In this document: piece by piece, positions 29,701 to 36,981 of the stretch | Layout of the letters: each line of letters opens with the position of its first letter | Numbering within the stretch: the first letter of the stretch is position 1 | Source: Deltaproteobacteria bacterium | GTDB taxonomy: Bacteria > Myxococcota > UBA727 > VGSZ01 | Length of the DNA stretch: 64,000 nucleotides | Direction: 5' to 3' | NCBI GenBank assembly: GCA_016177705.1 | Contig: JACOUT010000011.1 | Location: 310,001-374,000 of the forward strand | Translations under genes and position numbers: made by a program | The notes under the pieces: model-generated | What the model was told of the DNA's origin: nothing | Database searches by the model: none | Seen by the model: the letters and a program-made list of their open reading frames with translations, nothing else

Positions 29701-30734
29701 GCGATGCGCGCTCGGCTCCCGACGACACCGACATCGATCAGGTCTCGACCGACCCGGCCGCGTGCGACGCCTACGTGCCCACGCAGCCGGCCGACCCCGA
29801 CGCGACCCGCCGCGTGGCGCTCAAGATCACCCCGCAGACGCCGTACGCGCACGTGCCGCTGTCGACGTCGTGCGAGGGCTACAGCGCCCGGCCGTTCATG
29901 GAGACCCCCATCGACATCGGCTACTCGCGCGGCGGCGCTCGCCCGGCCAACACGCGCTACGACCGCGAGACCTACGGCTACTACTTCTACATCAAGCCGA
30001 TCGTCATCGGCTCGTGGTGGGACAAGTGGCTGGCGGTCAAGGCGCTCGGCGATCCCAACACCGACTTCATCGGCGTCGACTCGGCGTCCGATCCGAAGAG
30101 CTTCCTGATCTCGATGAACACCATCTTCGGCGACGACATCAACTCGCTGATCGGCGGCGTCATCACCGACAACACCGACCGCTACGGTGCGGTGCTGTCC
30201 GACGACGGCAAGGTCGAGACCGTGCCCTTCCTCGACATCAACAGCGGCGGTCCCTACAACCGCGGCAACCTCGACCGGCCGGCCATCAACCCCGACCAGC
30301 CATACACGCTGCAGCTCTTGTCGCTGTTCAACGCGACCTACAGCGGCCAGTACACCGACGACTTCGAGTTCGGTGAGTCGATCGGCGTCGGCTCGGCCTA
30401 CAGCCTGACCAACGTCTCCATCCCCGACGCCGTGCGCGGCGATCCGACCAAGTATGTCGAGCTGACCGACCCGGTGAGCGGCCTCAAGTGGTTCGCGCTC
30501 AACCAGGCGCGCGACGCCGACGGCTTCTACTCGATCGGCTACTCCTACATCCGCGAGATCAAGGACCGCTACTTCGTGGGTGGCGCCGCCGGTCCGGGCA
30601 CCACGCTGCTGCCGGCCTACGACGGCTCGTTCAATTGGATGCCGCGCCGCGACATCGAGCGGCTGCGCATCATGGCCACCACCGCCAACGTCTTCGGCTG
30701 GGCCGACGTGTGGAGCGGTGACATCGAGTTCTAG
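26715..30734 (+). CDS. large metzincin-like zinc metalloprotease lipoprotein
   Basis: A 1339-residue predicted surface lipoprotein. ATG 26715 follows GAGGGA and starts a signal peptide with lipobox LASSC (Cys24). The zinc site HEIGHTLGLRH (683-693) has the HExxHxxGxxH form of metzincins. A Met-turn-like TVMDY (Met754) follows about 60 residues later, supporting an active protease. Residues ~490-600 contain an Ala-rich, helical, charged insertion. The rest is Tyr/Asp-rich with few recognisable landmarks. The HEIGHTLGLRHNF pattern is typical of bacterial zinc-dependent metalloproteases near the DUF5117/DUF4953 group, but this protein is much longer. A candidate sigma-54 promoter lies upstream and a hairpin downstream. 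The substrate is unknown. Confidence 0.78.
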   Translation: MQRALTGLSLTFALGTGAVLASSCFGIGDIDRTSPDKVPKSTFFNDDGSAAEYYFRQTVIDVPATSGATFIGEQGDTDLVTFEITEDYLLARRAFGYLQNDGEQGAVDGNQGDGYVRPGTGPYQGAPIAAFRIVAHFDVKRQYNPQTGEQTNVLYEDMADRPWYEREYIRVDWSTNAVADFRFSGVTAVQQATATAIDVPTEDGNDASRDRPIITPEYIDTVTGYNVVPESYDFSAYGWGMVPQCYFYSSIYKDCMGGTIKVRNSFRKKVETGYVPLDYDDHRFQKFGFFRTERYTYDDQYGVVEPAVVRLANRWNIWENAASCFDASADLPYSGCDVGDLKPIVYYLNADFPRDPATLLEIARSNGEEWNRVLRQAVMDSTGWSETDLGDRRMFVLCENNPVQAGDPEECGPVDTSPQIGDLRFSMYYYIPNFQFAPPLGYGPSAADPLTGEIIQGNAFYYGAAGATIAARTRDAIKLQLGLLTEEDITGGIPATEAVAAAQAAAASSSASARDLGDDVEDKVRAMAENLRIPDKIRRLRSQVASGQAMHDKRPSRLEALKGSGLDELVLTDEMREVFGGHVLEEGLLGSEADAFVASRLFDDEALFRRERERRMRMLMTPARGCILSMEDVFDDGLLGLTQKVRGKFYDVTTDPPTLKAGMTDQDVYEFILGMTMGDTQLHEIGHTLGLRHNFSGSTDALNFGPKYWELRGYTRSASADRPQPQWAISAGLRASYEQALTEGIRDNQDSTVMDYASTYGTTLELGSYDLAAIKYAYGDVVETFNSPDIDAAKAELLQPGALHYLYYPEVVSNAATYDDRVAAMYDRSNVNYRNVGARIEVPFSFCSDEYRDASATCAIWDQGADNYERTVYEAEHYKNYALFNQFKRQRLTFGVDVWGYLSRVYTTDFTYMLNQYKNWLNEEFFVHEDEPCLAVQGGQIVTTSNDRFAADACGLAGFLGTVEAINTFAQVIQSPDIGCYVRLQPGCYDTVAGNGDARSAPDDTDIDQVSTDPAACDAYVPTQPADPDATRRVALKITPQTPYAHVPLSTSCEGYSARPFMETPIDIGYSRGGARPANTRYDRETYGYYFYIKPIVIGSWWDKWLAVKALGDPNTDFIGVDSASDPKSFLISMNTIFGDDINSLIGGVITDNTDRYGAVLSDDGKVETVPFLDINSGGPYNRGNLDRPAINPDQPYTLQLLSLFNATYSGQYTDDFEFGESIGVGSAYSLTNVSIPDAVRGDPTKYVELTDPVSGLKWFALNQARDADGFYSIGYSYIREIKDRYFVGGAAGPGTTLLPAYDGSFNWMPRRDIERLRIMATTANVFGWADVWSGDIEF

Positions 30735-30762
30735 CAACCGGGCGTAATTGCTGGAAAAATCA

Positions 30763-30800
30763 GCGGCCGAGGCGAGCCCTACCGGGCCTGCCTCGGCCGC
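30763..30800 (+). terminator. GC-rich hairpin after the metalloprotease gene
   Basis: GCGGCCGAGGC (30763-30773) pairs with GCCTCGGCCGC (30790-30800), 11 base pairs, and the loop itself can fold through GCCC/GGGC. No T run follows, but the stem is strong and starts about 30 bases after the stop. Confidence 0.5.
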
Positions 30801-30864
30801 TTCGTCGCAGGTGCACCAAACTGCCCGCTTGCTCGATATTCAGGGTACGGGGCCAGGAGCACGA

Positions 30865-31554
30865 ATGACCATCGAAGTCAGGGGTCCAGGCAAGAGCGCC
30901 ACCGTCGGCAGCGAGTCGATCGCCATCCCGACCGACGTCCCGCAGTTCTCGCTCCAGGACATCGAGGCCGCGGTCAAGCGCAGCCGCGTCGCCTTCAAGG
31001 TGCGCGAGGAGATCCAGGGCCACGTCGACGGCGGGACGGTGCTGTCTCGGCGCGACGTCGCCGGGATGCTCAAGCGCGCCCACGGCAAGAACGGCAAGCC
31101 CGACGTCCACGCCGCCGCGGTCATCGCCTACTACGCGCGTCACCACCCGCGCTGCTTCGCCAAGGACGCCGGGCCGCTCGTCACCGAGTACCTGAAGGCG
31201 GTCGACAAGAACGAGTGGGCCCGCCTGGTGGCCGACCTCGAGCAGTTCATCGCCCGTCTCAACGAGCAGCGCAAAGAGGACGAGCGCCTGGCCCAGATGA
31301 AGAAGGCGCGCGACAAGGACGACGTCGCGCATGACGACAAGAAGCGCGCGTTGGTCAAGGACAACGGCACCAAGGCCGACCGGCAGCGCGAAGTGCAGAA
31401 GCGCGAGCAGGTCAAGACCGAGACCAAGCAGCACATCCGCTCGCTCTCGGAGTTCGATCACGACGAGGAGCTGACCTCGAGCGGCAAGGTGCGCCTGTCC
31501 GAGAAAGAGCTGACCACGCTCAAGATGAACAACAAGGGCTTCTCCAAGAGCTAA
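30865..31554 (+). CDS. conserved-looking charged protein of unknown function
   Basis: A 229-residue soluble protein that I do not recognise. ATG 30865 follows GGAGCACGA; the frame is open upstream from a TTG but that segment overlaps the terminator hairpin. Residues ~25-125 look globular and helical (SLQDIEAAVKRSRVAF...VIAYYARHHPRCFAKDAG). Residues ~130-205 are a dense run of Lys, Arg, Glu and Asp predicting a long charged helix or disorder. There is no signal peptide. It stands alone between the metalloprotease and the beta-oxidation genes. Confidence 0.6.
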   Translation: MTIEVRGPGKSATVGSESIAIPTDVPQFSLQDIEAAVKRSRVAFKVREEIQGHVDGGTVLSRRDVAGMLKRAHGKNGKPDVHAAAVIAYYARHHPRCFAKDAGPLVTEYLKAVDKNEWARLVADLEQFIARLNEQRKEDERLAQMKKARDKDDVAHDDKKRALVKDNGTKADRQREVQKREQVKTETKQHIRSLSEFDHDEELTSSGKVRLSEKELTTLKMNNKGFSKS

Positions 31555-31644
31555 CCGTCCAGCAGGGGTAGGCCCAGCCCGCTCATCCTCGACGCGCCGC
31601 CGGCGACGTGCTAGCCGGCAGGCCACTCGTCGACGGAGGAGCGC

Positions 31645-34038
31645 ATGTTCAAGAAGGTCTGTGTCATCGGTGCCGGCGTCATGGGGCAGGGCATCGCCGC
31701 CCACGTGGCCAACGCGCGCATCCCGGTGCTGCTGCTCGACATCGTGCCGCCCACGCTGACGGACGACGACAAGAAGGCGGGTGTCGACCCCAAGGGCAAG
31801 GCCTTCCGCAACCGCTTCTCCCAGGGCGGGCTCGACAAGGCGCTCGCCAACAAGCCGGCGCTGTTCTTCACCAAGAAAGACGCGGCGCTCGTCGAGGTCG
31901 GCAACCTCGAGGACGACCTCGGGCGGGTCGCCGAGTGCGACCTGGTGGTCGAGGTGGTGCTCGAGAAGATGGACGTCAAACAGCAGCTCTTCGAGCGGCT
32001 CGAGAAGGTCATCAAGCCCGGCACCATCGTCACCTCGAACACCTCGGGGCTGTCCATCGAGGGCATGACCAAGGGCCGCTCGGCGGCGTTCACCAGGAAC
32101 TTCGCGGTCACGCACTTCTTCAACCCGGTGCGCTACCTGCCGTTGCTCGAGATCGTGGCCGGCACGCAGACCGACCCGGCCGTCATCGCCAGGCTGACGA
32201 CGTTCGGCGAGCGCACGCTCGGCAAGGGCGTGGTGCGCGGCAAGGACACGCCCAACTTCGTCGCCAACCGCATCGGTGTCTTCGGCATCATGGAGACCAT
32301 CCGCGTGATGGTCGAGGACCAGTACACGCTCGAAGAGGTCGACGCCGTGTTCGGGCCGGCCATCGGCCGTGCCAAGAGCGCGGTGTTCGGCACCGCCGAC
32401 GTGGTCGGCCTCGACACCTTCATCCACGTCGCGCAGAACTGCTGGGATAACCTCAAGCACGACGAGCGCCACGCGGTGTTCGAGACGCCCGCCTTCATGC
32501 GGAAGATGGTCGAGAACAAGTGGCTCGGCAGGAAGACCAAGGCGGGCTTCTACAAGAAGGAGGGCGACGAGATCCTCACGCTCGACTGGCAGAAGCTCGA
32601 ATACCGAAAGAAGCAGAAGGTCCGCTACGACTCGCTCGGTGCGGTGAGGAACCTCGAGACCACCGGCGAGAAGCTCAAGGCGATGTTCGGCGCCGACGAC
32701 CGCGCGGCGCAGCTCTTCTGGAAGGTCACCGCGGCCTCCCTGGTGTACTCGGCGCGCCGCCTGGGCGAGATCGCCGACGACGTCCCCAGCATCGACAACG
32801 CGATGAAGTGGGGCTTCATGCATGAGCTCGGGCCGTTCGAGAGCTGGGACGCCATCGGCGTCAAGGCCAGCGTCGAGCGCATGAAGAAGGACGGCACCGC
32901 GGTCCCCGAGTGGGTGGACAAGATGCTCGCGGCCGGCCGCGAGAGCTTCTACTCGGTCGACGACAAGGGCAAAAAGTCCGCCTGGGATCCCAGGGCGAAC
33001 AAGGCGGTCGTGCTCGACGAGGGCCCGCGCGTGCAGTCGTTCGCCCTCCTCAAGGCCGACAAGGGCCGCGTGGTCAAGGACGCCTTCGGCACCACGTTGG
33101 TCGACCTGGGCGACGGCGTGCTCGCGTGCGAGTTCCACACCAAGATGAACGCCGTCGACGACGAGATCATCAACGGCCTCAACGACGCGCTCGACCTGTG
33201 CGAGGCCGGCAAGTTCCAGGCGCTCGTGCTCGCCAACGACGCTGCGCGCTTCTCGGTCGGCGCCAATCTGCTGTTGATGATGCTCGCCGCGCGGGAGAAG
33301 CAGTGGGACACCATCGAGGCGATGGTGAAGGCGTTCCAGCAGGTCAACGTCCGCCTCAAATACAGCTCGGTACCGACGGTGGCCGCGCCCTTCGACCTCA
33401 CGCTCGGCGGCGGCGCCGAGATGGTGCTGTGGTGCAACCGCGTGCGCGCGCACGCGGAGCTGTACATGGGCCTGGTCGAGGTCGGCGTCGGCTTGATCCC
33501 GGGTGGCGGCGGCACGGTGGAGCTGCTCGGCCGCGCGCTCGAAGGGGCCGTGGATGACGCGACCTTCCCCACCGAGCAGATGATCCGCCGCTCGCTCGAG
33601 TGCATCGCCATGGCCAAGGTCGCCACCTCCGCCGAGGAGGCGCGCGAGCTGATGTTCTTGGCCGCCACCGACGGCGTCACGCTCAACCGCCGCCACCTCC
33701 TCGCGGCTGCCAAGGCGGAGGCGCTCGGCATGGCGGCTGCGGGCTTCACGCCGCCGCGTCGACGCACCTTTCGCCTGCCGGGGCGGAGCGCCTACGCGAC
33801 CTTCGACATGGCGCTCTCCACCATGCGCGACGGCCACTTCATCTCGGACCACGACCTCAAGGTGGCCAAGAAGGTCGCCTGGGTGATGTCGGGCGGCGAT
33901 ACCACGCCGCGCGTCAAGCTCTCCGAGCAGCACCTGCTGGATCTGGAGCGCGAGGCCTTCCTCTCCTTGATCGCCGAGGAGAAGACCCAAGAGCGCATGG
34001 CGTACATGCTCGAGAACAATAAGCCTCTGAGGAACTGA
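31645..34038 (+). CDS. fadN: 3-hydroxyacyl-CoA dehydrogenase/enoyl-CoA hydratase, FadN type
   Basis: A bifunctional beta-oxidation enzyme (797 residues) that hydrates enoyl-CoA and oxidises the 3-hydroxyacyl product with NAD. The NAD-binding dehydrogenase is N-terminal (VIGAGVMGQG, 8-17; NTSGLSIEGM; THFFNPVRYLPLLEIV). The crotonase-fold hydratase is C-terminal (NDAARFSVGANL near 530; GGGAEM near 590; VEVGVGLIPGGGGT near 612). This dehydrogenase-first order matches B. subtilis FadN rather than E. coli FadB/FadJ, where the hydratase is first. ATG 31645 has GGAGGAG upstream. The thiolase gene follows 10 bases later, giving the usual two-subunit pair. Confidence 0.9.
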   Translation: MFKKVCVIGAGVMGQGIAAHVANARIPVLLLDIVPPTLTDDDKKAGVDPKGKAFRNRFSQGGLDKALANKPALFFTKKDAALVEVGNLEDDLGRVAECDLVVEVVLEKMDVKQQLFERLEKVIKPGTIVTSNTSGLSIEGMTKGRSAAFTRNFAVTHFFNPVRYLPLLEIVAGTQTDPAVIARLTTFGERTLGKGVVRGKDTPNFVANRIGVFGIMETIRVMVEDQYTLEEVDAVFGPAIGRAKSAVFGTADVVGLDTFIHVAQNCWDNLKHDERHAVFETPAFMRKMVENKWLGRKTKAGFYKKEGDEILTLDWQKLEYRKKQKVRYDSLGAVRNLETTGEKLKAMFGADDRAAQLFWKVTAASLVYSARRLGEIADDVPSIDNAMKWGFMHELGPFESWDAIGVKASVERMKKDGTAVPEWVDKMLAAGRESFYSVDDKGKKSAWDPRANKAVVLDEGPRVQSFALLKADKGRVVKDAFGTTLVDLGDGVLACEFHTKMNAVDDEIINGLNDALDLCEAGKFQALVLANDAARFSVGANLLLMMLAAREKQWDTIEAMVKAFQQVNVRLKYSSVPTVAAPFDLTLGGGAEMVLWCNRVRAHAELYMGLVEVGVGLIPGGGGTVELLGRALEGAVDDATFPTEQMIRRSLECIAMAKVATSAEEARELMFLAATDGVTLNRRHLLAAAKAEALGMAAAGFTPPRRRTFRLPGRSAYATFDMALSTMRDGHFISDHDLKVAKKVAWVMSGGDTTPRVKLSEQHLLDLEREAFLSLIAEEKTQERMAYMLENNKPLRN

Positions 34039-34048
34039 GGAGATTCAC

Positions 34049-35212
34049 ATGCGTGAAGTCGCCATCGTCGCCGCCGTTCGCACCGCCATCGGCAAGGGCG
34101 GTCGTGGTTCGCTCAAGGACGTCCGTCCCGACACCCTCGCCGCCGCCGTCATCAAGGAGGCGGTGATTCGAGCCAAGCTCAAGCCCGCCGACATCGAGGA
34201 CGTGGTGCTCGGCTGCGCCATGCCCGAGGCCGAGCAAGGCATGAACGTGGCCCGCATCGCCAGCCTGCTCGCGGGCCTGCCCGACACCTCCAGCGCCATG
34301 ACGGTGAACCGCTTCTGCTCGTCGGGCCTGAACGCGGTCGCCGACGTCGCCAAGGCCATCATGGTCGGCGAGATCGACATCGGCGTCGGCGGCGGCGTCG
34401 AGAGCATGTCGCTGGTGCCGATGGGCGGCCACCGTCCGAGCGCCAACCCCGAGCTGATGGAGCGGAACCCGAACGCCTACGCGCCCATGGGCATCACCGC
34501 CGAGAACGTCGCCAAGAAGTTCGAGGTGTCGCGCGCCGATCAGGACGCCTTCGCGCTCGAGAGCCACAAGCGCGCGGTGGCGGCCATCGACGGCGGCAAG
34601 TTCGCGGGTGAGATCGTGCCCGTCGAGATCGACGTCTACGGCGACGACGGCAAGAAGAAGCGCATCACCTTTGCCACCGACGAGGGCCCGCGCCGCGACA
34701 CCAGCCCCGAGGGCCTGGCCAAGCTCAAGCCCGCCTTCGACAAGGACGGCACCGTCACCGCGGGCAATTCCTCGCAGGTGTCGGACGGCGCCGCCGCGGT
34801 CGTGCTCGTCGAGCTGGAGAAGGCGAAGACCATGGGCCTGCCCATCCTCGCCAAGTTCAAGGCCTTCGCCACCGCCGGCGTCGCACCCGAGCTGATGGGC
34901 ATCGGGCCCATCCCGGCGGTCAAGAAGCTCCTCGACAAGGCCGGCCTCAAGGTCTCGGACATCGACGTCTTCGAGCTCAATGAGGCCTTCGCCAGCCAGT
35001 CGCTCGCCGTCATCCGTCAGCTCGGGCTCGACGTCGCCAAGGTCAATCCGAACGGCGGCGCCATCGCGCTCGGGCACCCGCTCGGCTGCACCGGTGCGCG
35101 TCAGATCGCCACGCTCTTGCCCGAGATGAAGCGACGCGGCGCCAAGCGCGGCGTCGTCACCATGTGCATCGGCGGCGGTATGGGCGCGGCGGGGCTGATC
35201 GAGGCCGACTGA
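34049..35212 (+). CDS. fadA: acetyl-CoA acyltransferase (3-ketoacyl-CoA thiolase)
   Basis: Cleaves 3-ketoacyl-CoA with CoA to release acetyl-CoA, the last step of each beta-oxidation cycle. The 387-residue protein has the nucleophile C90 (VNRFCSSGLNAV), H343 (GHPLGCTGARQ) and C373 (MCIGGGMGAAG). It lies 10 bases after the fadN-type gene with GAGGAG before ATG, so the two subunits are almost certainly co-expressed. A biosynthetic thiolase role is less likely in this context. Confidence 0.93.
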   Translation: MREVAIVAAVRTAIGKGGRGSLKDVRPDTLAAAVIKEAVIRAKLKPADIEDVVLGCAMPEAEQGMNVARIASLLAGLPDTSSAMTVNRFCSSGLNAVADVAKAIMVGEIDIGVGGGVESMSLVPMGGHRPSANPELMERNPNAYAPMGITAENVAKKFEVSRADQDAFALESHKRAVAAIDGGKFAGEIVPVEIDVYGDDGKKKRITFATDEGPRRDTSPEGLAKLKPAFDKDGTVTAGNSSQVSDGAAAVVLVELEKAKTMGLPILAKFKAFATAGVAPELMGIGPIPAVKKLLDKAGLKVSDIDVFELNEAFASQSLAVIRQLGLDVAKVNPNGGAIALGHPLGCTGARQIATLLPEMKRRGAKRGVVTMCIGGGMGAAGLIEAD

Positions 35213-35218
35213 TTTCTT

Positions 35219-35242
35219 GGAGGGTCTGTCGCCAGACCCTCC
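35219..35242 (+). terminator. perfect hairpin after the thiolase gene
   Basis: GGAGGGTCTG (35219-35228) and CAGACCCTCC (35233-35242) form a 10-base-pair stem with loop TCGC, 7 bases after the stop. A second stem, CCCCGCG/CGCGGGG, follows within 30 bases. No T tract is present. It likely ends the fad transcript before the lipoprotein gene. Confidence 0.45.
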
Positions 35243-35316
35243 CCCGCGCGGGCGTAGCCCGACGCGGGGCCCCCACCCGAGAGCCTCCCTCCGGTCGGCA
35301 CCCCAAGGAGCGGCAC

Positions 35317-35928
35317 ATGCGCCTACTCGCGACGCTCACGTGTACGCTCAGCGTGGCGGCCTGCGGGCCGCCCGACCCGTACGCCGCGGCGCTGGTGTCG
35401 TTCGAGGAGGGGCAGGGCGCCGGCTTTGGCAAGGACGCGCTGCCCGGCGTCGTGCTTGGGCCGCCTGCGGGCGGCAGCACCGCGCAGGGCAGCACCGACG
35501 TGCTCAGCCTCGGCCAGGGCGGGGTCGTCGTGCTCGAGCTCGGCGGCGAGGCCGTGGACGGCCCCGGGCCCGACCTGATCGTGTTCGAGAACCCCTTCGT
35601 GGTGGCCACCACGGGGGCCATCTTCGCCGAGCCCGGCGAGGTGGCGGTGAGCGAGGACGGCGCGAGCTTCGTCGCCTTTCCGTGCGCCCCGGCCGATGCC
35701 GCGCCGAACGGCTGCGCGGGCTACGGCGTGGTGTTGGCCGGTCGCGACAACGGCGTCGACGCCACCGATCCTGCGGCGGCTGGCGGCGACGCCTTCGATC
35801 TGGCCGACGTCGGGCTGGCGCGCGCGCGCTTCGTGCGCATCACCGATCGCGGCGCCGAGGCGGGCACGAGCGCTGCGCCGCCGACGGCGGGCTTCGACCT
35901 CGACGCCGTCGCCATCGTTGCACGCTGA
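35317..35928 (+). CDS. small lipoprotein, 'PGPDLIVFEN' type
   Basis: A 203-residue predicted lipoprotein. ATG 35317 has AAGGAG upstream and starts MRLLATLTCTLSVAAC, lipobox cysteine 16. The body is beta-rich, with the motif PGPDLIVFENPF, a VAVSEDGASF segment and a C-terminal FVRITDRG...GFDLDAVAIV strand pattern. This arrangement recurs in bacterial cell-surface proteins of unknown function and resembles a jelly-roll/discoidin-like fold. It stands alone and converges on the next gene. Confidence 0.7.
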   Translation: MRLLATLTCTLSVAACGPPDPYAAALVSFEEGQGAGFGKDALPGVVLGPPAGGSTAQGSTDVLSLGQGGVVVLELGGEAVDGPGPDLIVFENPFVVATTGAIFAEPGEVAVSEDGASFVAFPCAPADAAPNGCAGYGVVLAGRDNGVDATDPAAAGGDAFDLADVGLARARFVRITDRGAEAGTSAAPPTAGFDLDAVAIVAR

Positions 35929-35933
35929 AGGAG

Positions 35934-35956
35934 CGACGCCCAGGCGCCGGGCGTCG
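35934..35956. terminator. hairpin between convergent genes
   Basis: CGACGCCC (35934-35941) and GGGCGTCG (35949-35956) form an 8-base-pair stem with a 7-base loop in the 33-base gap between two convergent stops. It could serve both strands, though neither side has a T run. Confidence 0.45.
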
Positions 35957-35961
35957 AGAGG

Positions 35962-36825
35962 TCAGGGCAGGCGCTTTGGGGCAGGGCGGAAGGTCGCCAC
36001 CATCGAGGCGTGCGGCGCGTCGCCCGAGATCACCAGCTCCACCGTCGGCTCGCCGCCCTCGTCGATCTTGGTGACGCGGCTCGCGACCGTGAAGGTCTTG
36101 CCGAGGGTCTCGAGCTTGATGCCCCTGTCCCATGCCGTCCACTTGCCCCTGAGCTTGGCCGGCTTGCCCTCGAGCAGCGGCTCGAACTTGTAGGTGAAGG
36201 TGCCGTCGACGTTGAACAACAGCGTGCGCGTGGGCGCGCTCGGATCGTCGAGCCACTCGTGCAGCAGGCGCTTGGCCGGCGTGTTGAGCGCACGCAGCTT
36301 GGTGGCGAGGTGCCCGCCGGTCATCTCGGTACCGCCCTTCTTGAGCAGCACCTCGGTGACGCAGAGGGGAGCCGTCGGGCTGGCGCCGTCCCAGGTCTCG
36401 AGCACCTCGAGCACGATGCGCCGCCCCTTCACCGGGGGTGACAGCTCGAGCACCTGCATGCCCGGCGCGTCCTTGAAGCGCGCCTCCACCCGGTGCTCGA
36501 TGTCGCCGACCGTGACCACGCGCGCGCGCTTGTGCTGCTTGTCGAGCGACTCGCCTTTGGGGGCGGCCAGCACCAGGCCGACGTGGCTGACCGTGACCGT
36601 TTGGTCGAACCCGAAGGAGAGGATGGCGCTCCCTCCCTGGTCGGCCTTGGCGCACCACTGGGTGCTGTCCTTGCCGTCGACCGCATTCCAGGCGTTGCTG
36701 GCCGGCTTGCCGTCGTCCAGCTCGGAGGAGGGCTCGACGAAGGCGATGTCCTCGGCGAACGCGGGCGCGGCGCCGGACGCGGCGGCGAGCACGAGCAGCA
36801 AGGCAGAGCGCCGGACGGCGGTCAA
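35962..36825 (-). CDS. exported discoidin-like domain protein
   Basis: From TTG 36825 the protein is 287 residues with a clear signal peptide (SALLLVLAAASGAAPAFA). The segment ~25-165 contains NAWNAVDGKDSTQWCA and VSHVGLVLAAPKG, the pattern of an F5/8-type-C/discoidin-like carbohydrate-binding module. The rest (~170-287) is a beta-rich domain with LLFNVDGTFTYKFEP and GKWTAWDRGIKLE. The start is uncertain: an ATG at 36954 gives 330 residues, but the added segment is Arg-rich and precedes the signal peptide awkwardly. Ligand unknown. Confidence 0.65.
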   Translation of the reverse strand: MTAVRRSALLLVLAAASGAAPAFAEDIAFVEPSSELDDGKPASNAWNAVDGKDSTQWCAKADQGGSAILSFGFDQTVTVSHVGLVLAAPKGESLDKQHKRARVVTVGDIEHRVEARFKDAPGMQVLELSPPVKGRRIVLEVLETWDGASPTAPLCVTEVLLKKGGTEMTGGHLATKLRALNTPAKRLLHEWLDDPSAPTRTLLFNVDGTFTYKFEPLLEGKPAKLRGKWTAWDRGIKLETLGKTFTVASRVTKIDEGGEPTVELVISGDAPHASMVATFRPAPKRLP

Positions 36826-36981
36826 GGTGGCGACCCCAGGCAGTTCCCGAAGGTGTACGACGGTGGCGCAGGGCGCGCCAGTTTCCGCACGGCGCGCCCT
36901 GGGACCGCTGCGCCGGGCAGGCCCCGCATTGACGCGGGGAGGCTTTCTCGGCACCTCGGTCGCTCACCGTTGGAGGGGTTC

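Noticed and set aside
26700-30737. A 1345-codon minus-strand frame opposite the metalloprotease
   Set aside because: Same codon-bias artefact. The plus strand has a lipobox, zinc site and ribosome site, while the minus frame has none.
30760-33990. A 1076-codon minus-strand frame opposite the fadN-type gene, and similar ones such as 41224-43908 on the plus strand opposite the peptidase fusion
   Set aside because: Shadow frames of clearly assigned enzymes; composition is low-complexity His/Arg/Leu/Val without motifs.
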